Positions 27,931 through 39,315 of a stretch of DNA of 57,980 bases are shown here, in pieces. Numbering within the stretch: the first letter of the stretch is position 1; every line of letters starts with the position of its first letter. This DNA comes from Gracilimonas amylolytica. GTDB taxonomy: Bacteria; Bacteroidota; Rhodothermia; Balneolales; Balneolaceae. The notes below the pieces were generated by a model. It was not told the origin of the DNA. It made no database searches and saw nothing but the letters and a program-made list of their open reading frames with translations. Location: NCBI RefSeq assembly GCF_002911695.1, contig NZ_PQBS01000020.1, positions 1 through 57,980 on the forward strand, written 5' to 3'. The translations under genes and the position numbers were made by a program.

Positions 27931-28278
27931 ATGTTTGAAGAAGAAGAATTTAAAAATCCTACCGTTAGCAAAGATCTCCAGGATCAAATAAAATCAAACC
28001 AAAGTTCACGTATTTCAGTATTCATGGATAAAGTTCATTCTATTGATGGACTTTACTTTGTATCCTCGTTGCTGCAGATCTTTTTGGGTAGTGCTGTGGT
28101 AGCGCTTTCTTTGGTTGGAAGTATCCAACCCGTATGGGTAGCTACCCTTATGACGGTGTTTAGCTCTATCGCATTAATGAGCGGTTTATTTATGCTTCAC
28201 AGAACGATAGTTTATGCAGGTACCTTCGATTCCTTGCTTCAAAAAGCGATCAAACGAGTTATAAATCATCAGAATTAA
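27931..28278 (+). CDS. Small two-helix membrane protein of unknown function
   Basis: A 115-residue protein I do not recognise. An acidic, polar N-terminus (MFEEEEFKNPTVSKDLQDQI) precedes two membrane helices (about 45-64 and 69-90), and the tail is short and basic. No signal peptide; both ends should face the cytoplasm. It is 2 bases from the start of the glycerophosphodiesterase gene, so the two are very likely one transcript. Confidence 0.72.
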   Translation: MFEEEEFKNPTVSKDLQDQIKSNQSSRISVFMDKVHSIDGLYFVSSLLQIFLGSAVVALSLVGSIQPVWVATLMTVFSSIALMSGLFMLHRTIVYAGTFDSLLQKAIKRVINHQN

Positions 28279-28280
28279 AA

Positions 28281-29198
28281 GTGCCCCTTAGTTTATCAAG
28301 TATTGCTGTAACATGGAGATCTTCTTGGCCGTTATTTCTGAGTTTCATCCTGCTGACATTTATCTCCTCTCCAAATTCAGTGAACGCTCAGGTGAATAAA
28401 ATGTCTCTTCCTGTATCACTATACAACAGCAACCATGATCACTTTGTAGTTATTGCCCATCGGGGAGCAAGTGCCTACTACCCTGAAAATACCATGGGTG
28501 CGTTTAAAGCCGCTTACGACATGGGGGCTGAAATGATCGAACTCGATATCCTTCTTAGTAAAGATGGTGTTCCGGTTGTGATCCATGATGAAACCCTGGA
28601 ACGTACAACAAATGGTAAAGGAAAGGTAGAAGACTACACCTTCGATGAATTATCCAGACTGGATGCCGGTTCGTGGTTTGGTGCAGAGCATTCAAATGAA
28701 CAGATTCCTTCGTTGGAAGAAGTGTTGCAATATGCCAAAGGCAAGATAGCGCTCAATATTGAAATAAAAACAGAAGCGGTAACTGACAGACTCAAAGGGG
28801 GCATTGAAGAAAAGGCTCTGGAGCTGGTGAAAAAGTACGACATGCAGGAATATGTTCTGTTCTCAAGTTTTGATTACCGGGCGGTAACCCATTTAAAGGA
28901 ATTGGATGTGAATATCGCTGTCGCTTTGCTATATGAGAAGCAACAATCTAAGAACAAACGACCTGCACAGTTAGTGGAAGAATATAGGGTGGATGCCTTC
29001 AACTGCAGTTATCGGCAATTTTCAAAAAAGTGGGCTGAACAGACTTCAGAGGCTGAAATTCCTGTTTTCGTATATACCGTGAACAGTGAGCGACGAATGA
29101 AAAAAATGATCAACCGGGGTGTAAGTGGAATTTTCAGCGATAAACCGGACGTATTAAGGCAGCTTGTGGATAACATGTGGAAAAGTAAGGGGAGTTAA
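28281..29198 (+). CDS. Secreted glycerophosphodiester phosphodiesterase
   Basis: A 305-residue GDPD-family enzyme that hydrolyses glycerophosphodiesters to glycerol 3-phosphate and an alcohol. The start is GTG at 28281. The N-terminal hydrophobic segment (WPLFLSFILLTFISS, cut near NAQ) predicts export. The TIM-barrel motifs are intact: AHRGASAYYPENT with the catalytic His-Arg, EMIELDILLSKDG with metal-binding Glu/Asp, VVIHDETLERTTNGKG with the second His, and ALNIEIKTE. The C-terminal VFVYTVNSERRMKKMINRGV matches the family end. It resembles periplasmic GlpQ in role but is closer in size to UgpQ-type proteins. Confidence 0.92.
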   Translation: MPLSLSSIAVTWRSSWPLFLSFILLTFISSPNSVNAQVNKMSLPVSLYNSNHDHFVVIAHRGASAYYPENTMGAFKAAYDMGAEMIELDILLSKDGVPVVIHDETLERTTNGKGKVEDYTFDELSRLDAGSWFGAEHSNEQIPSLEEVLQYAKGKIALNIEIKTEAVTDRLKGGIEEKALELVKKYDMQEYVLFSSFDYRAVTHLKELDVNIAVALLYEKQQSKNKRPAQLVEEYRVDAFNCSYRQFSKKWAEQTSEAEIPVFVYTVNSERRMKKMINRGVSGIFSDKPDVLRQLVDNMWKSKGS

Positions 29199-29225
29199 TT
29201 CCCGTTTTGCATTGAATGAGGGTAG

Positions 29226-30920
<1,695 letters not shown>

Positions 30921-30929
30921 TTTTTTACG

Positions 30930-31373
30930 ATGGATAAGAGCAGATATTCGGGTGAGATCAGGGTCCGTTCTTGTGGTATTCTGATCGAAGATGGGAAAAT
31001 TCTGCTCGTACATCTATACTCTCCTGTTACCGATGATTGGATATGGATTCCACCGGGTGGAAAGGTTCAATTTGGGGAGTCTACTGCTGAGGCTCTCAAA
31101 CGGGAATTCAATGAAGAAACCGGACTGGATGTCGTTGTTAAGGATCTTTTATATACGAATGAATTGATCCAAAACGATATTCACGCCGTGGAATTCTATT
31201 ATTTGGTAAGCAGAATTGGTGGGAAGCTGAAAGTTGGGAAAGATCCGGAGATCGATGAAAATGATCAGATCATCAAAGATCTTAAATTCTTTGATCGGGA
31301 GGAGTTAGCTTCAATAAATGTAGTTCCTCAGTTTATAGCCTCAGAACTTTGGGAAGTTTTAGATCCTAGTTGA
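30930..31373 (+). CDS. Nudix hydrolase
   Basis: A 147-residue pyrophosphohydrolase. The Nudix box is complete: G44, E50, R58-E59, E62-E63 and G65, in the pattern GX5EX7REUXEEXGU. Upstream RVRSCGILIEDGKILLVHLY is the standard first strand pair, and WIWIPPGGKVQFGE leads into the box. Substrate cannot be read from the sequence; co-transcription with pyrG hints at nucleotide clean-up, which is only an inference. Confidence 0.9.
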   Translation: MDKSRYSGEIRVRSCGILIEDGKILLVHLYSPVTDDWIWIPPGGKVQFGESTAEALKREFNEETGLDVVVKDLLYTNELIQNDIHAVEFYYLVSRIGGKLKVGKDPEIDENDQIIKDLKFFDREELASINVVPQFIASELWEVLDPS

Positions 31374-31507
31374 TCTAACTTATGTGTCAGTTTAACAACT
31401 CTTGATACATTGAAAGTGTAAAATGTGATAATAGATCATATTTAATGGGGCTTAAATTTATCATATAACTGCTCAAACCTTATATTCAATAAAATTCAAA
31501 TCAACCT

Positions 31508-33166
31508 ATGAGTATGAAAAATTTACTATTCACCGTTTTTACTGTGGCTGCTTTATTTTCAGCCTGTACAAACGACGCAGATGTTAAGACCTTTGTAAAT
31601 GCCAATGGATACACGATATACAATGATTCTCTGATCAGTTTTCAGAAGATGATCATAGAAGATGGTAAAGTCAGGCAAGTGGGGGGTGAAGAACTTTCCG
31701 AGATGGGTGAAGTGATCGATGTTCAGGGTAAAACCATACTGCCCGGTCTGATCGATGCTCATGCTCATGTAATGGGACTTGGATTTCAGGAGCTGAATAT
31801 CAACGTAGCGGGTATAGAAACCCTTGAAGCTACGCTGGATTCAATTAAAGCCTATGCCGAGGCAAATCCTGAACTGGAATGGATACAGGGTCGTGGTTGG
31901 AATCAAACTCTATGGCCTGAAAATGAATTTCCTACAGCAGCTGATCTTGATAAGGTCGTACCTGACCGTCCGGTATGGTTGACCCGGGTTGATGGGCATG
32001 CAGGCTGGGGAAATACCAAAGCTATGGAAATGGCTAACATCAGTCAGGACACGCCGGACCCTCAAGGTGGTAAAGTTATCCGTGACAGAACCGGAAAGGC
32101 AACCGGAGTGTTTATTGATGCCGCCGAAAGCTATGTTACCCAGCATATACCAGCTCCAACAGCAGAAGAAAGAAGATTAGCTCTTGAAAAAGCATTGGAA
32201 AAAATGGCGAGCGAAGGGATCACATCGGTTCATGATGCAGGGATTCCCGCTCAAACCTGGGAGCTGTATAAAAAATTCGCTGATGAAGGAAATATGATCA
32301 CAAGGATCTATGCGATGATCGGCGGAACCGGAAATGATTTCGATGAGCTTTCAAAGAATGGACCGATCAAATCGTATGCAAATGACCGTTTAGCTCTCAG
32401 AAGTGTGAAGATATCTGCAGATGGAGCCCTGGGTAGCCGTGGTGCTGCCATGAAGGAGCCTTATTCTGATGACCCGGGTAACAGGGGGTTGTTATTTTAT
32501 GAGCAGGATGAGCTCAATGAAATGGTGGATAAATCGGTCTCCAATGGATATCAAACCAATATTCACGCGATCGGTGACCGAGCCAATGATGTGGTCTTGA
32601 ATGCCTTTGAGCAAGCTATTGATGAATTTGGTGATCAGGGATTACGTCACAGAATTGAACATGCACAGATCGTTTCACTTGAAGATATACCACGTTTTAA
32701 GGAACTTGATCTCATAGCATCTATGCAAGCTACTCATGCCACAAGTGATATGAATATGGCTGAAGACAGGGTAGGATCTGAACGAATTAAAGGTGGTTAT
32801 GCCTGGCAGAAATTTTTGGATCAGGGTACCGTAATTGCCAATGGATCTGATTTCCCGGTTGAGCATGTGAATCCATTCTTTGGCCTTTACTCATCGGTAA
32901 CGCGTCAGGATCACGAAGGCAATCCGCCAAACGGCTGGTATCCGGAAGAACGGTTGAGTCGCGAAGAAACTCTAAGGTCCTTTACCCTTGATGCTGCTTT
33001 TGCAGCCCATCAGGAAGATGTTTTAGGAAGCCTGGAACCCGGAAAGTGGGCTGATTTCATCATCATAGACAGAGACTTTTTCGAGGTTCCGGCCATTGAA
33101 ATCTGGCAAACAAAAGTTCTTGAAACATGGGTAGCCGGAGATAAAGTGTACGGTAATTCTGATTGA
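31508..33166 (+). CDS. Amidohydrolase-3 family lipoprotein (YtcJ-like)
   Basis: A 552-residue metal-dependent hydrolase with a lipobox (LFSAC, Cys about residue 20) after a short signal peptide, so it is predicted to be a periplasm-facing lipoprotein. Motifs of the YtcJ-type amidohydrolases: GKTILPGLIDAHAHVMGLG with HxH, GRGWNQTLWPENEFP, SADGALGSRGAAM, NIHAIGDRANDVVLNA, HRIEHAQIV and NGSDFPVEHVNPF. The C-terminal LGSLEPGKWADFIIIDRD closes the composite beta domain. Substrate is unknown; related enzymes act on amides and cyclic imides. Confidence 0.9.
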   Translation: MSMKNLLFTVFTVAALFSACTNDADVKTFVNANGYTIYNDSLISFQKMIIEDGKVRQVGGEELSEMGEVIDVQGKTILPGLIDAHAHVMGLGFQELNINVAGIETLEATLDSIKAYAEANPELEWIQGRGWNQTLWPENEFPTAADLDKVVPDRPVWLTRVDGHAGWGNTKAMEMANISQDTPDPQGGKVIRDRTGKATGVFIDAAESYVTQHIPAPTAEERRLALEKALEKMASEGITSVHDAGIPAQTWELYKKFADEGNMITRIYAMIGGTGNDFDELSKNGPIKSYANDRLALRSVKISADGALGSRGAAMKEPYSDDPGNRGLLFYEQDELNEMVDKSVSNGYQTNIHAIGDRANDVVLNAFEQAIDEFGDQGLRHRIEHAQIVSLEDIPRFKELDLIASMQATHATSDMNMAEDRVGSERIKGGYAWQKFLDQGTVIANGSDFPVEHVNPFFGLYSSVTRQDHEGNPPNGWYPEERLSREETLRSFTLDAAFAAHQEDVLGSLEPGKWADFIIIDRDFFEVPAIEIWQTKVLETWVAGDKVYGNSD

Positions 33167-33187
33167 TAAATTTGGAACAAATGCTTC

Positions 33188-33216
33188 TTTGAGTTCTTTA
33201 ATTAACTGAACTCAAA
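33188..33216 (+). terminator. Weak terminator-like hairpin after the amidohydrolase gene
   Basis: Nine-base perfect arms tttgagttc and gaactcaaa, followed by attatattt, so the U-tract is poor. Confidence 0.4.
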
Positions 33217-33231
33217 ATTATATTTAAGATC

Positions 33232-34026
33232 ATGAAGCACAGAAATTCTTATTTATCATGTCTGTTACTGTCGGTGACATTATTTCTTTACTCCTGTAAT
33301 ACATCAAACAGTGGTAATGATATACCACCGGAGCTGCCATCTACTGAAACCATGACGGTTGATATGTCTGAAATGGAATCAGTGTCTAACAAGGCTCCGG
33401 CAAAAATGGCTGAATCAAATTTTAACACAGCTTTAATAGCTGTAGGTGTTGCCAAGATTATACTGGAGGCCAATCTTGCAATTCCGAAGGCATTGGTATC
33501 TGCTGCACAAAATGCGACTGTAGAATCAACCGGTGATGCCGAATGGGAATGGAACTATGTGACAGCCGCCAATGGGCAAAACTTTGGAGTCATGCTAACG
33601 GCCTCTATTGATAATTCTGATAAGGTGAATTGGAATTTTTATGTAACCAATTCATCCTTGGGTATTGAAGACGTTCTATTTTTTACCGGGACCTCAGATA
33701 GGGAAGGCAACTCAGGTACCTGGACCTATTTTGACCTGAGTACACAGAGTGAAGTTTCAACGATCGAGTGGGAAAGAACGGAGAATGAAGTTTCAATACG
33801 GCTCGATGTAGAGAGTGATAAAAATGATAATCTTGGAGATTACATCACCTACGATTTTGATGGTACCATAAAATCAGTCACATTTTTTGATGCCTCAGAA
33901 AATAACACGTCCATCATCAGCTTTAATACGGAAACAAATACCGGTTTCATCATCTCACCGAATTATAACGAAGGTGCTAAATCATGCTGGGATGAGAACT
34001 TAAATAATATAATGTGTACTTCCTGA
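33232..34026 (+). CDS. Lipoprotein of unknown function
   Basis: A 264-residue protein I do not recognise. The signal peptide ends in a lipobox (LFLYSC, Cys about 22), so it is lipid-anchored. A low-complexity stretch follows (NTSNSGNDIPPELPSTET), then one alanine-rich helix (about 65-95) and a beta-rich part with regular WNFYVTNSSLGIEDV and FFTGTSDREGNSGTWTYFD strands, suggesting a beta-sandwich. Two cysteines near the C-terminus (CWDENLNNIMC) could form a disulfide. It has its own terminator. Confidence 0.7.
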   Translation: MKHRNSYLSCLLLSVTLFLYSCNTSNSGNDIPPELPSTETMTVDMSEMESVSNKAPAKMAESNFNTALIAVGVAKIILEANLAIPKALVSAAQNATVESTGDAEWEWNYVTAANGQNFGVMLTASIDNSDKVNWNFYVTNSSLGIEDVLFFTGTSDREGNSGTWTYFDLSTQSEVSTIEWERTENEVSIRLDVESDKNDNLGDYITYDFDGTIKSVTFFDASENNTSIISFNTETNTGFIISPNYNEGAKSCWDENLNNIMCTS

Positions 34027-34057
34027 AAAGGACGCTATAAATACCATTTCAATGCAT

Positions 34058-34090
34058 AGCCTCATCAAACCTGATGGGGCTTTTATTTTA
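34058..34090 (+). terminator. Intrinsic terminator after the unknown lipoprotein gene
   Basis: Stem agcctcatca (34058-34067) with tgatggggct (34072-34081; one T-G pair), then ttttatttt. Confidence 0.8.
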
Positions 34091-34134
34091 CATGAATATC
34101 CGATATCATATGTGTAAAACATGTGCAATTGATT

Positions 34135-35193
34135 ATGGATATTTCTAAAAACCCTATAAGAGGTCGAGGTACTTCAGATAATCCGGTAAACCGTTTTGAA
34201 GGTAATTATGTGGATTATGACCTCGATGAGGAAACCGGGGAGAAACCGGCTCCAAAAACTCAAATGATTCGAGACGGTTCTAAGACGCTGATCACCTTTA
34301 ATAAAAGTCCTGATATTGGCTTCAACGCCAGCATCAATCCTTACAGGGGTTGTGAGCACGGATGTATCTATTGTTATGCGAGACCTTATCATGAGTATCT
34401 TGGATTCTCGTCCGGACTGGATTTTGAAAGTAAGATCATGGTCAAATATGATGCAGCCTCCATTCTTAGAAAGGAATTAAGAGCCGAGAATTGGGAGCCA
34501 CAGGTGATAGCTATGAGTGGGGTAACAGACATCTATCAACCGATAGAGAGAAAACTGAAAATTACCAGAGAGTGTCTGAAAGTTATGGCTGAATTTCGAA
34601 ACCCTGTAGGACTGATCACCAAAAATCATTTGGTTACAAGGGATATCGACATTCTTAAAAAACTTAGTAAGTATGATTGTGTGTCTGTCACTATTTCAAT
34701 TACCAGCCTGGATAACGAACTGACCGGAGTGATGGAGCCAAGAACTTCACGGGCAACCCGCAGATTCGAGGCCATCCGGAAATTATCAGAAGCAGGGATA
34801 CCGGTAGGTGTGAATGTTGCCCCCATCATTCCGGGAATGACGGATCATGAGGTAGCAGACATATTGGAAATGGCAAAGGAAGCCGGTGCTGAATTTGCCG
34901 GTTATAGTATCGTTCGTTTGCCACACAATGTGAAGACATTGTTTGCCGAGTGGCTGGAACAGCATTATCCTGAAAGAAAAGATAAAGTTTTGAATAAGAT
35001 CCTGGATATCAGAGGAGGTAAATTAAATAACAGTAAATGGGGAGAGCGTATGAAAGGAAAAGGTTCTTATGCCTCACAAATTCGTGATTTATTTTACGTT
35101 CAGGTTAAAAGGCTGGGTTTGAATAAGAGAAATTTAGATCTATCGACCGATCATTTTATGCGAGACACGGGAGAGCAGCTTCAGTTATTTTAG
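34135..35193 (+). CDS. PA0069-family radical SAM protein
   Basis: A 352-residue iron-sulfur protein. The cluster motif is CxxxCxxC at C73, C77 and C80 (GCEHGCIYCYARP), the pattern shared with spore photoproduct lyase-type enzymes. Family blocks: NPIRGRGTSDNPVNRFE at the start, SGVTDIYQPIERKLKITR, GLITKNHLVTRDIDIL and PGMTDHEVADILE. Members are widespread but uncharacterised. I start at ATG 34135 because the conserved text begins right there; a GTG at 34123 would add four residues. Confidence 0.88.
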   Translation: MDISKNPIRGRGTSDNPVNRFEGNYVDYDLDEETGEKPAPKTQMIRDGSKTLITFNKSPDIGFNASINPYRGCEHGCIYCYARPYHEYLGFSSGLDFESKIMVKYDAASILRKELRAENWEPQVIAMSGVTDIYQPIERKLKITRECLKVMAEFRNPVGLITKNHLVTRDIDILKKLSKYDCVSVTISITSLDNELTGVMEPRTSRATRRFEAIRKLSEAGIPVGVNVAPIIPGMTDHEVADILEMAKEAGAEFAGYSIVRLPHNVKTLFAEWLEQHYPERKDKVLNKILDIRGGKLNNSKWGERMKGKGSYASQIRDLFYVQVKRLGLNKRNLDLSTDHFMRDTGEQLQLF

Positions 35194-35266
35194 CAAACCG
35201 AATATTAGATTTCGTTTAAAGTGAAACTAATTGATAAAAATAAACGTCTAATAAGCGTTAGATGAG

Positions 35267-35345
35267 CCCGATATCGCATTACAAGAATTTAGAAAGTAGC
35301 TTTTTTATTCTTGGTCCTCAAAACCTGCTGATATCGGGTTTTTTT
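35267..35345 (+). terminator. Long-loop terminator-like hairpin after the radical SAM gene
   Basis: Arms cccgatatc (35267-35275) and gatatcggg (35330-35338) precede seven T residues. The 54-base loop contains another small hairpin (aagaat/attctt, 35283-35312). Nothing else is recognised in this gap apart from the leader below. Confidence 0.5.
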
Positions 35346-35412
35346 GTGGTCATATTATTTCTGATTCATTCAATCTTCATTTTGAGGTCGTATTTCTAAT
35401 TTGACATTTGAA

Positions 35413-35436
35413 CACCTGAAAAGTACAATTCAGGTG
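35413..35436 (+). promoter_or_regulatory. Inverted repeat in the leader of the ankyrin gene
   Basis: Perfect 8-base arms cacctgaa and ttcaggtg with an 8-base spacer, 34 bases before the start codon. It may be an operator or a leader hairpin. Confidence 0.4.
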
Positions 35437-35469
35437 CCAATCTAAATACTCAGTTGAGGAGGATACGTC

Positions 35470-35850
35470 ATGAATAATGAAGCATTTCTTGAAGCCGCAG
35501 AAGCCGGCGACATCGAAAAAATCTCCAATCTTTTAAGTGAGGGAGTAAATGTTGACACCAAAGATAACCATGAACGCACGGCCCTGTTGAAAGCTGCAAA
35601 ACATGGTCATATGGATATAGTAAAATTATTAGTTGAAAGTGGGGCAGAGGTTGATCACAGAGACAACCGGGGAACGTCGGCTTTGTATTGGGCTTCGACG
35701 AATGGTCATTCGGAAATTGTACAATATTTGATAGAACACAGCAGTGATGTGGATGTACATGATGACAGAGGCTGGTCAGCCAAAGATCAGGCGATAACCC
35801 ATCATCATGATAATGTAGTTGAATTATTAAATTCTGCGGGTGCTCACTAA
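35470..35850 (+). CDS. Small ankyrin-repeat protein
   Basis: A 126-residue protein made of about four ankyrin repeats: EAFLEAAEAGDIEKISNLLS, ERTALLKAAKHGHMDIVKLL, GTSALYWASTNGHSEIVQYL and GWSAKDQAITHHHDNVVELL. No signal peptide, so it should act in the cytoplasm in a protein-protein contact whose partner is unknown. It has an unusually strong ribosome binding site for this genome (gaggagg at 35456-35462, 7 bases before ATG), suggesting high expression, and a long-stem terminator. Confidence 0.88.
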   Translation: MNNEAFLEAAEAGDIEKISNLLSEGVNVDTKDNHERTALLKAAKHGHMDIVKLLVESGAEVDHRDNRGTSALYWASTNGHSEIVQYLIEHSSDVDVHDDRGWSAKDQAITHHHDNVVELLNSAGAH

Positions 35851-35880
35851 GATCACCAAAGAAACTTAAACACATAAAAA

Positions 35881-35914
35881 AAGCCGTGATAGATATCTAT
35901 CACGGCTTTTCTTT
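35881..35914. terminator. Bidirectional terminator between the ankyrin and BNR genes
   Basis: Perfect palindrome from aagccgtgat to atcacggctt (35881-35908), with A-run on the left and T-run on the right, so it can stop both converging transcripts. Confidence 0.9.
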
Positions 35915-35932
35915 TAAATAGTACTTTCGCTA

Positions 35933-38900
35933 TCAGTTTTCGATAGGAATGGTTCTTTGCTCAATTTCCTGAATGAGGTTTGGCAGTTCACCGTCAAATA
36001 TCGGGGCTACTTTCTCCAGTTGAACATCTACTTTTTCAGCAAGATCAACATACACCTCATATTGCTGTTGTGTAGGTCGGCCGTCGCCGGTGGCAACGGT
36101 GCTGGCAAGTGATGCAAGCTTGTTGTTAAGCTTGATAGGGAAGTTAAGTACATCCTGATAGGACTCAGCTTTTGTTTGCATAAGTTCATTTTCTACTTCT
36201 TCAAGCACTTTCAGCATGGCATCGGCTCGTTCCTGAATTTCAGTATTACCGGAGTAATCGGATTTCACATCATTGATCTGTGACCGTACATCTCTGATCC
36301 GGTTGATCGTTTTGTGAGTGGTATCCAATTTGGCAATAATGGTTTGATGCAGATCGAACTGAGCCTGGAAATCTTCCTGGGTAGTTTCGATACGTGGATC
36401 TTTAGTGAGCTCAAAGTTCTGAGTACCCACCGTTTCACCATCAACGATAAGGCGAACTTCGTAGTTGCCAGGGATCGCTCTTGGTCCTGATGTGTTACCT
36501 GACCACAGGATCTGAGTCCCATTCAGGTTAGTAGCACCAGGGTATCTCAGGTCCCATTCAAAACTGTTATTGCCCATCTTAGTGGTCAATACATCACCAG
36601 GAACATTGTGCTCTTCTTCGTAGAAATTCTCAGATTTCTTGACAGGGGTTCCGTTGAGTCTTTCTTTATTGGAGAAAGTTCTGATCACGGTTCCATTATC
36701 TTCAAGGAACTGAAGCTGAACTTCTGATTCAGGCGTGCTATTTAAATTATAATACACAACGACACCGGTTTTAGGATTTTCACCTAAGGTTTCACCCGGA
36801 TCCGGTTCAGTGTGGCGACCGAACAGATAGGTGGTTTCAGGTTTATACAGATAGTAATCTGAGTTTTTCACTTCGTCGCTTAACTGATGTAGTACAGTCA
36901 GATCATCAAGGATCCAGAAAGAACGACCCTGAGTTGCAATAACGAGGTCTTTATCTCTTTCGTGAACCGTCAGATCGGTGATTGGTACAGCAGGCAGGTT
37001 AAGCTGCAGTGGTTGCCATTTGGCTCCATCGTTGAAGGATACATACACACCGGTTTCTGTTCCGGCATAGAGAAGTCCTTTTTTGTTTGGATCTTCACGG
37101 ATGACACGTGTGAAATCTCCTTCAGGAATTCCATTCGTGATCTTTGTCCAGCTTCTACCATAGTTAGTGGTTTTGTACAGCATTGGTGAGAAGTCATCAA
37201 ACTTATACCGGGTTGCCGCTAAATAGGCTGTACCTGCATCATGTGGAGATGGATCGATGATACTGGCCATGGCTTCAGGCATTCCATCAGGAGTAACCTC
37301 AGTCCAGCTTTCACCATTATCACGGCTAACGTGTATCAAGCCATCATCAGCACCTGACCATAAAACACCTGGCTGTACTTTTGATTCTGCAAACGTAAAG
37401 ATGGTATTATAGTATTCGACACTGGTGTCATCTTTAGTGATCGGACCACCTGATTCACCCTGTTTGGATTTGTCATTTCTGGTAAGGTCATCACTGATCG
37501 TTTCCCAGCTCATGCCTTCGTCTGTTGAACGGTGTACGTGCTGCGATGTCGCATACAATACGTCTGGGTCGTGAGGGGAGATGTAGATCGGGAAGGTCCA
37601 TTGGAATCTGTACTTCAGATCTTCAGCACCGGCACCCATTGGGTTATCCGGCCATACATCAATACGATCACTTTGATCGGTAAAGTCATTGAATTTGTTA
37701 AAGTAACCACCGTAGCTACCACCGTAAGTTACGTTTGGATCTTCGGGGTCAGGAGCTATGTAGCCACTCTCACCACCGGCAACCGGAGCCCATTCTCTTT
37801 CTGTGATACCGGATCCGGATGAACGGCTCAAAATACCAACGGTACTGTTATCCTGCTGGGCACCATATATTCTGTAAGGGAATTGGTTATCGGTAATAAC
37901 CTGATAAAACTGAGCAGTGGCATATTTGTGATAAGAAGACCAGCTTTGCCCACCATTATAACTGACCTGAGCACCACCGTCATCGGCCACAACCATACGG
38001 TCACCGTCATTTGGTGAGATCCATAGGTCGTGGTGATCTCCGTGTGGAGTGCTTAGTCGCTCAAACGATTTACCACCGTCAATTGACTTGTGGAAACCTA
38101 CGTTTAGTACATAAACTTCATCTTCACTATTGGTACCGGCTACAACATGAGTGTAGTACCAGGCACGCTGGCGCAGGTTACGGTCAGCGGTGGTTCTGCT
38201 CCATGTTTTGCCCCCGTCATCAGAACGGAATAAACCACCATTGTCTGATTCGATGATAGACCAGACTCGGTCTGAGTTAAGAGGAGAGATAGCTACTCCG
38301 ATCTTACCTTTTATGCCTTTAGGTAGTCCCGGTCTTTGGGAGATGTTTTCCCAGGTTTCACCACTATCAACACTTTTGTAAAGGCCGCTGCCTTCACCGC
38401 CACTCGACATTTCCCATGCGTTACGGTAAGCTTCCCACATTGAAGCATAAAGGATGCGTGGGTTATTTGGATCGATCTCAATATCAACCGCACCGGTTTT
38501 TTCGTTGTGGTAAAGTACTTTATCCCAGGTCTTACCGCCATCAGTGGTTTTGAATACACCGCGTTCAGTGTTTCCTTCCATACCGAAAGCATGACCTAAA
38601 ACAGCAACCCAGACAACGTCTTCGTTATCAGGATGTACCACGATCTCTCCAATAAAATGAGAATCACCTAAACCAATGTGCTCCCAGGTCTTTCCACCAT
38701 CTGTGGAACGATACATACCGTCACCCGCAGAAATGTTACCCCTGATACAGGTTTCTCCCATACCGGCATAGATAACGTTATAGTTGGATGGGGCAACCTG
38801 AATAGCACCAACTGATCCGGTCTTAAAATATCCGTCGGATACGTTATACCAGTTGTTACCGCCATCGGTGGTTTTATAAACACCACCACCGGTAAAGCCA

Positions 38901-39142
38901 CCGTAATAAGTATGAGGCTGGTCGGCATGGCCGGCAACGGCTACGGAACGACCACCACGGAATGGTCCAATATTTCTGTATTCTAATTCCTGCATCAGTG
39001 TGTGTTCATAGTCGGGATTTTCAATATCCTGACCATGGCCAAAGATCTGCGCCTGAGCAGGCGTAATGCCCCAGACGAACAGAGCGGCTACACAAGCAAG
39101 TATGCAGGCACTGAGTTTGATTTGTAAATTATTCGGTATCAT
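35933..39142 (-). CDS. Secreted Vps10/sortilin-like BNR-repeat protein
   Basis: A 1069-residue exported protein with signal peptide (ILACVAALFVWGITPAQA). It is built of beta-propeller blades with repeated Asp-box motifs of the type SxDxGxTW: KTTDGGNNW, RSTDGGKTW, KTTDGGKTW, KSVDSGETW, RSDDGGKTW, HRSTDEGMSW, HVSRDNGESW and others, from about 85 to 700. After the propellers come an Ig-like part with the segment FEWDLRYPGATN, and a C-terminal helical region (about 930-1060). Annotated in relatives as glycosyl hydrolase or sortilin-like, but no catalytic function is established. It is separated from susCD by a terminator, so it is its own unit. Confidence 0.86.
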   Translation of the reverse strand: MIPNNLQIKLSACILACVAALFVWGITPAQAQIFGHGQDIENPDYEHTLMQELEYRNIGPFRGGRSVAVAGHADQPHTYYGGFTGGGVYKTTDGGNNWYNVSDGYFKTGSVGAIQVAPSNYNVIYAGMGETCIRGNISAGDGMYRSTDGGKTWEHIGLGDSHFIGEIVVHPDNEDVVWVAVLGHAFGMEGNTERGVFKTTDGGKTWDKVLYHNEKTGAVDIEIDPNNPRILYASMWEAYRNAWEMSSGGEGSGLYKSVDSGETWENISQRPGLPKGIKGKIGVAISPLNSDRVWSIIESDNGGLFRSDDGGKTWSRTTADRNLRQRAWYYTHVVAGTNSEDEVYVLNVGFHKSIDGGKSFERLSTPHGDHHDLWISPNDGDRMVVADDGGAQVSYNGGQSWSSYHKYATAQFYQVITDNQFPYRIYGAQQDNSTVGILSRSSGSGITEREWAPVAGGESGYIAPDPEDPNVTYGGSYGGYFNKFNDFTDQSDRIDVWPDNPMGAGAEDLKYRFQWTFPIYISPHDPDVLYATSQHVHRSTDEGMSWETISDDLTRNDKSKQGESGGPITKDDTSVEYYNTIFTFAESKVQPGVLWSGADDGLIHVSRDNGESWTEVTPDGMPEAMASIIDPSPHDAGTAYLAATRYKFDDFSPMLYKTTNYGRSWTKITNGIPEGDFTRVIREDPNKKGLLYAGTETGVYVSFNDGAKWQPLQLNLPAVPITDLTVHERDKDLVIATQGRSFWILDDLTVLHQLSDEVKNSDYYLYKPETTYLFGRHTEPDPGETLGENPKTGVVVYYNLNSTPESEVQLQFLEDNGTVIRTFSNKERLNGTPVKKSENFYEEEHNVPGDVLTTKMGNNSFEWDLRYPGATNLNGTQILWSGNTSGPRAIPGNYEVRLIVDGETVGTQNFELTKDPRIETTQEDFQAQFDLHQTIIAKLDTTHKTINRIRDVRSQINDVKSDYSGNTEIQERADAMLKVLEEVENELMQTKAESYQDVLNFPIKLNNKLASLASTVATGDGRPTQQQYEVYVDLAEKVDVQLEKVAPIFDGELPNLIQEIEQRTIPIEN

Positions 39143-39262
39143 AGATAACTAATTTTATTGAAGATTTATGCTAAACGCATGTAGCCCAATGTATAAAAAA
39201 TAAAATGGGAGCAGCGTAAAAAGATGTGAACCTGAATAGGTTTTACATCAAAATATTAGGTT

Positions 39263-39296
39263 TAAAAAAAGCCCCGATATCAGACCGGGGCTTTTA
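39263..39296 (-). terminator. Intrinsic terminator of the susCD operon
   Basis: On the minus strand agccccgg pairs with tcggggct across a short loop, followed by seven T residues. Confidence 0.85.
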
Positions 39297-39315
39297 AGTT
39301 AGAATTGCCTAAAGC

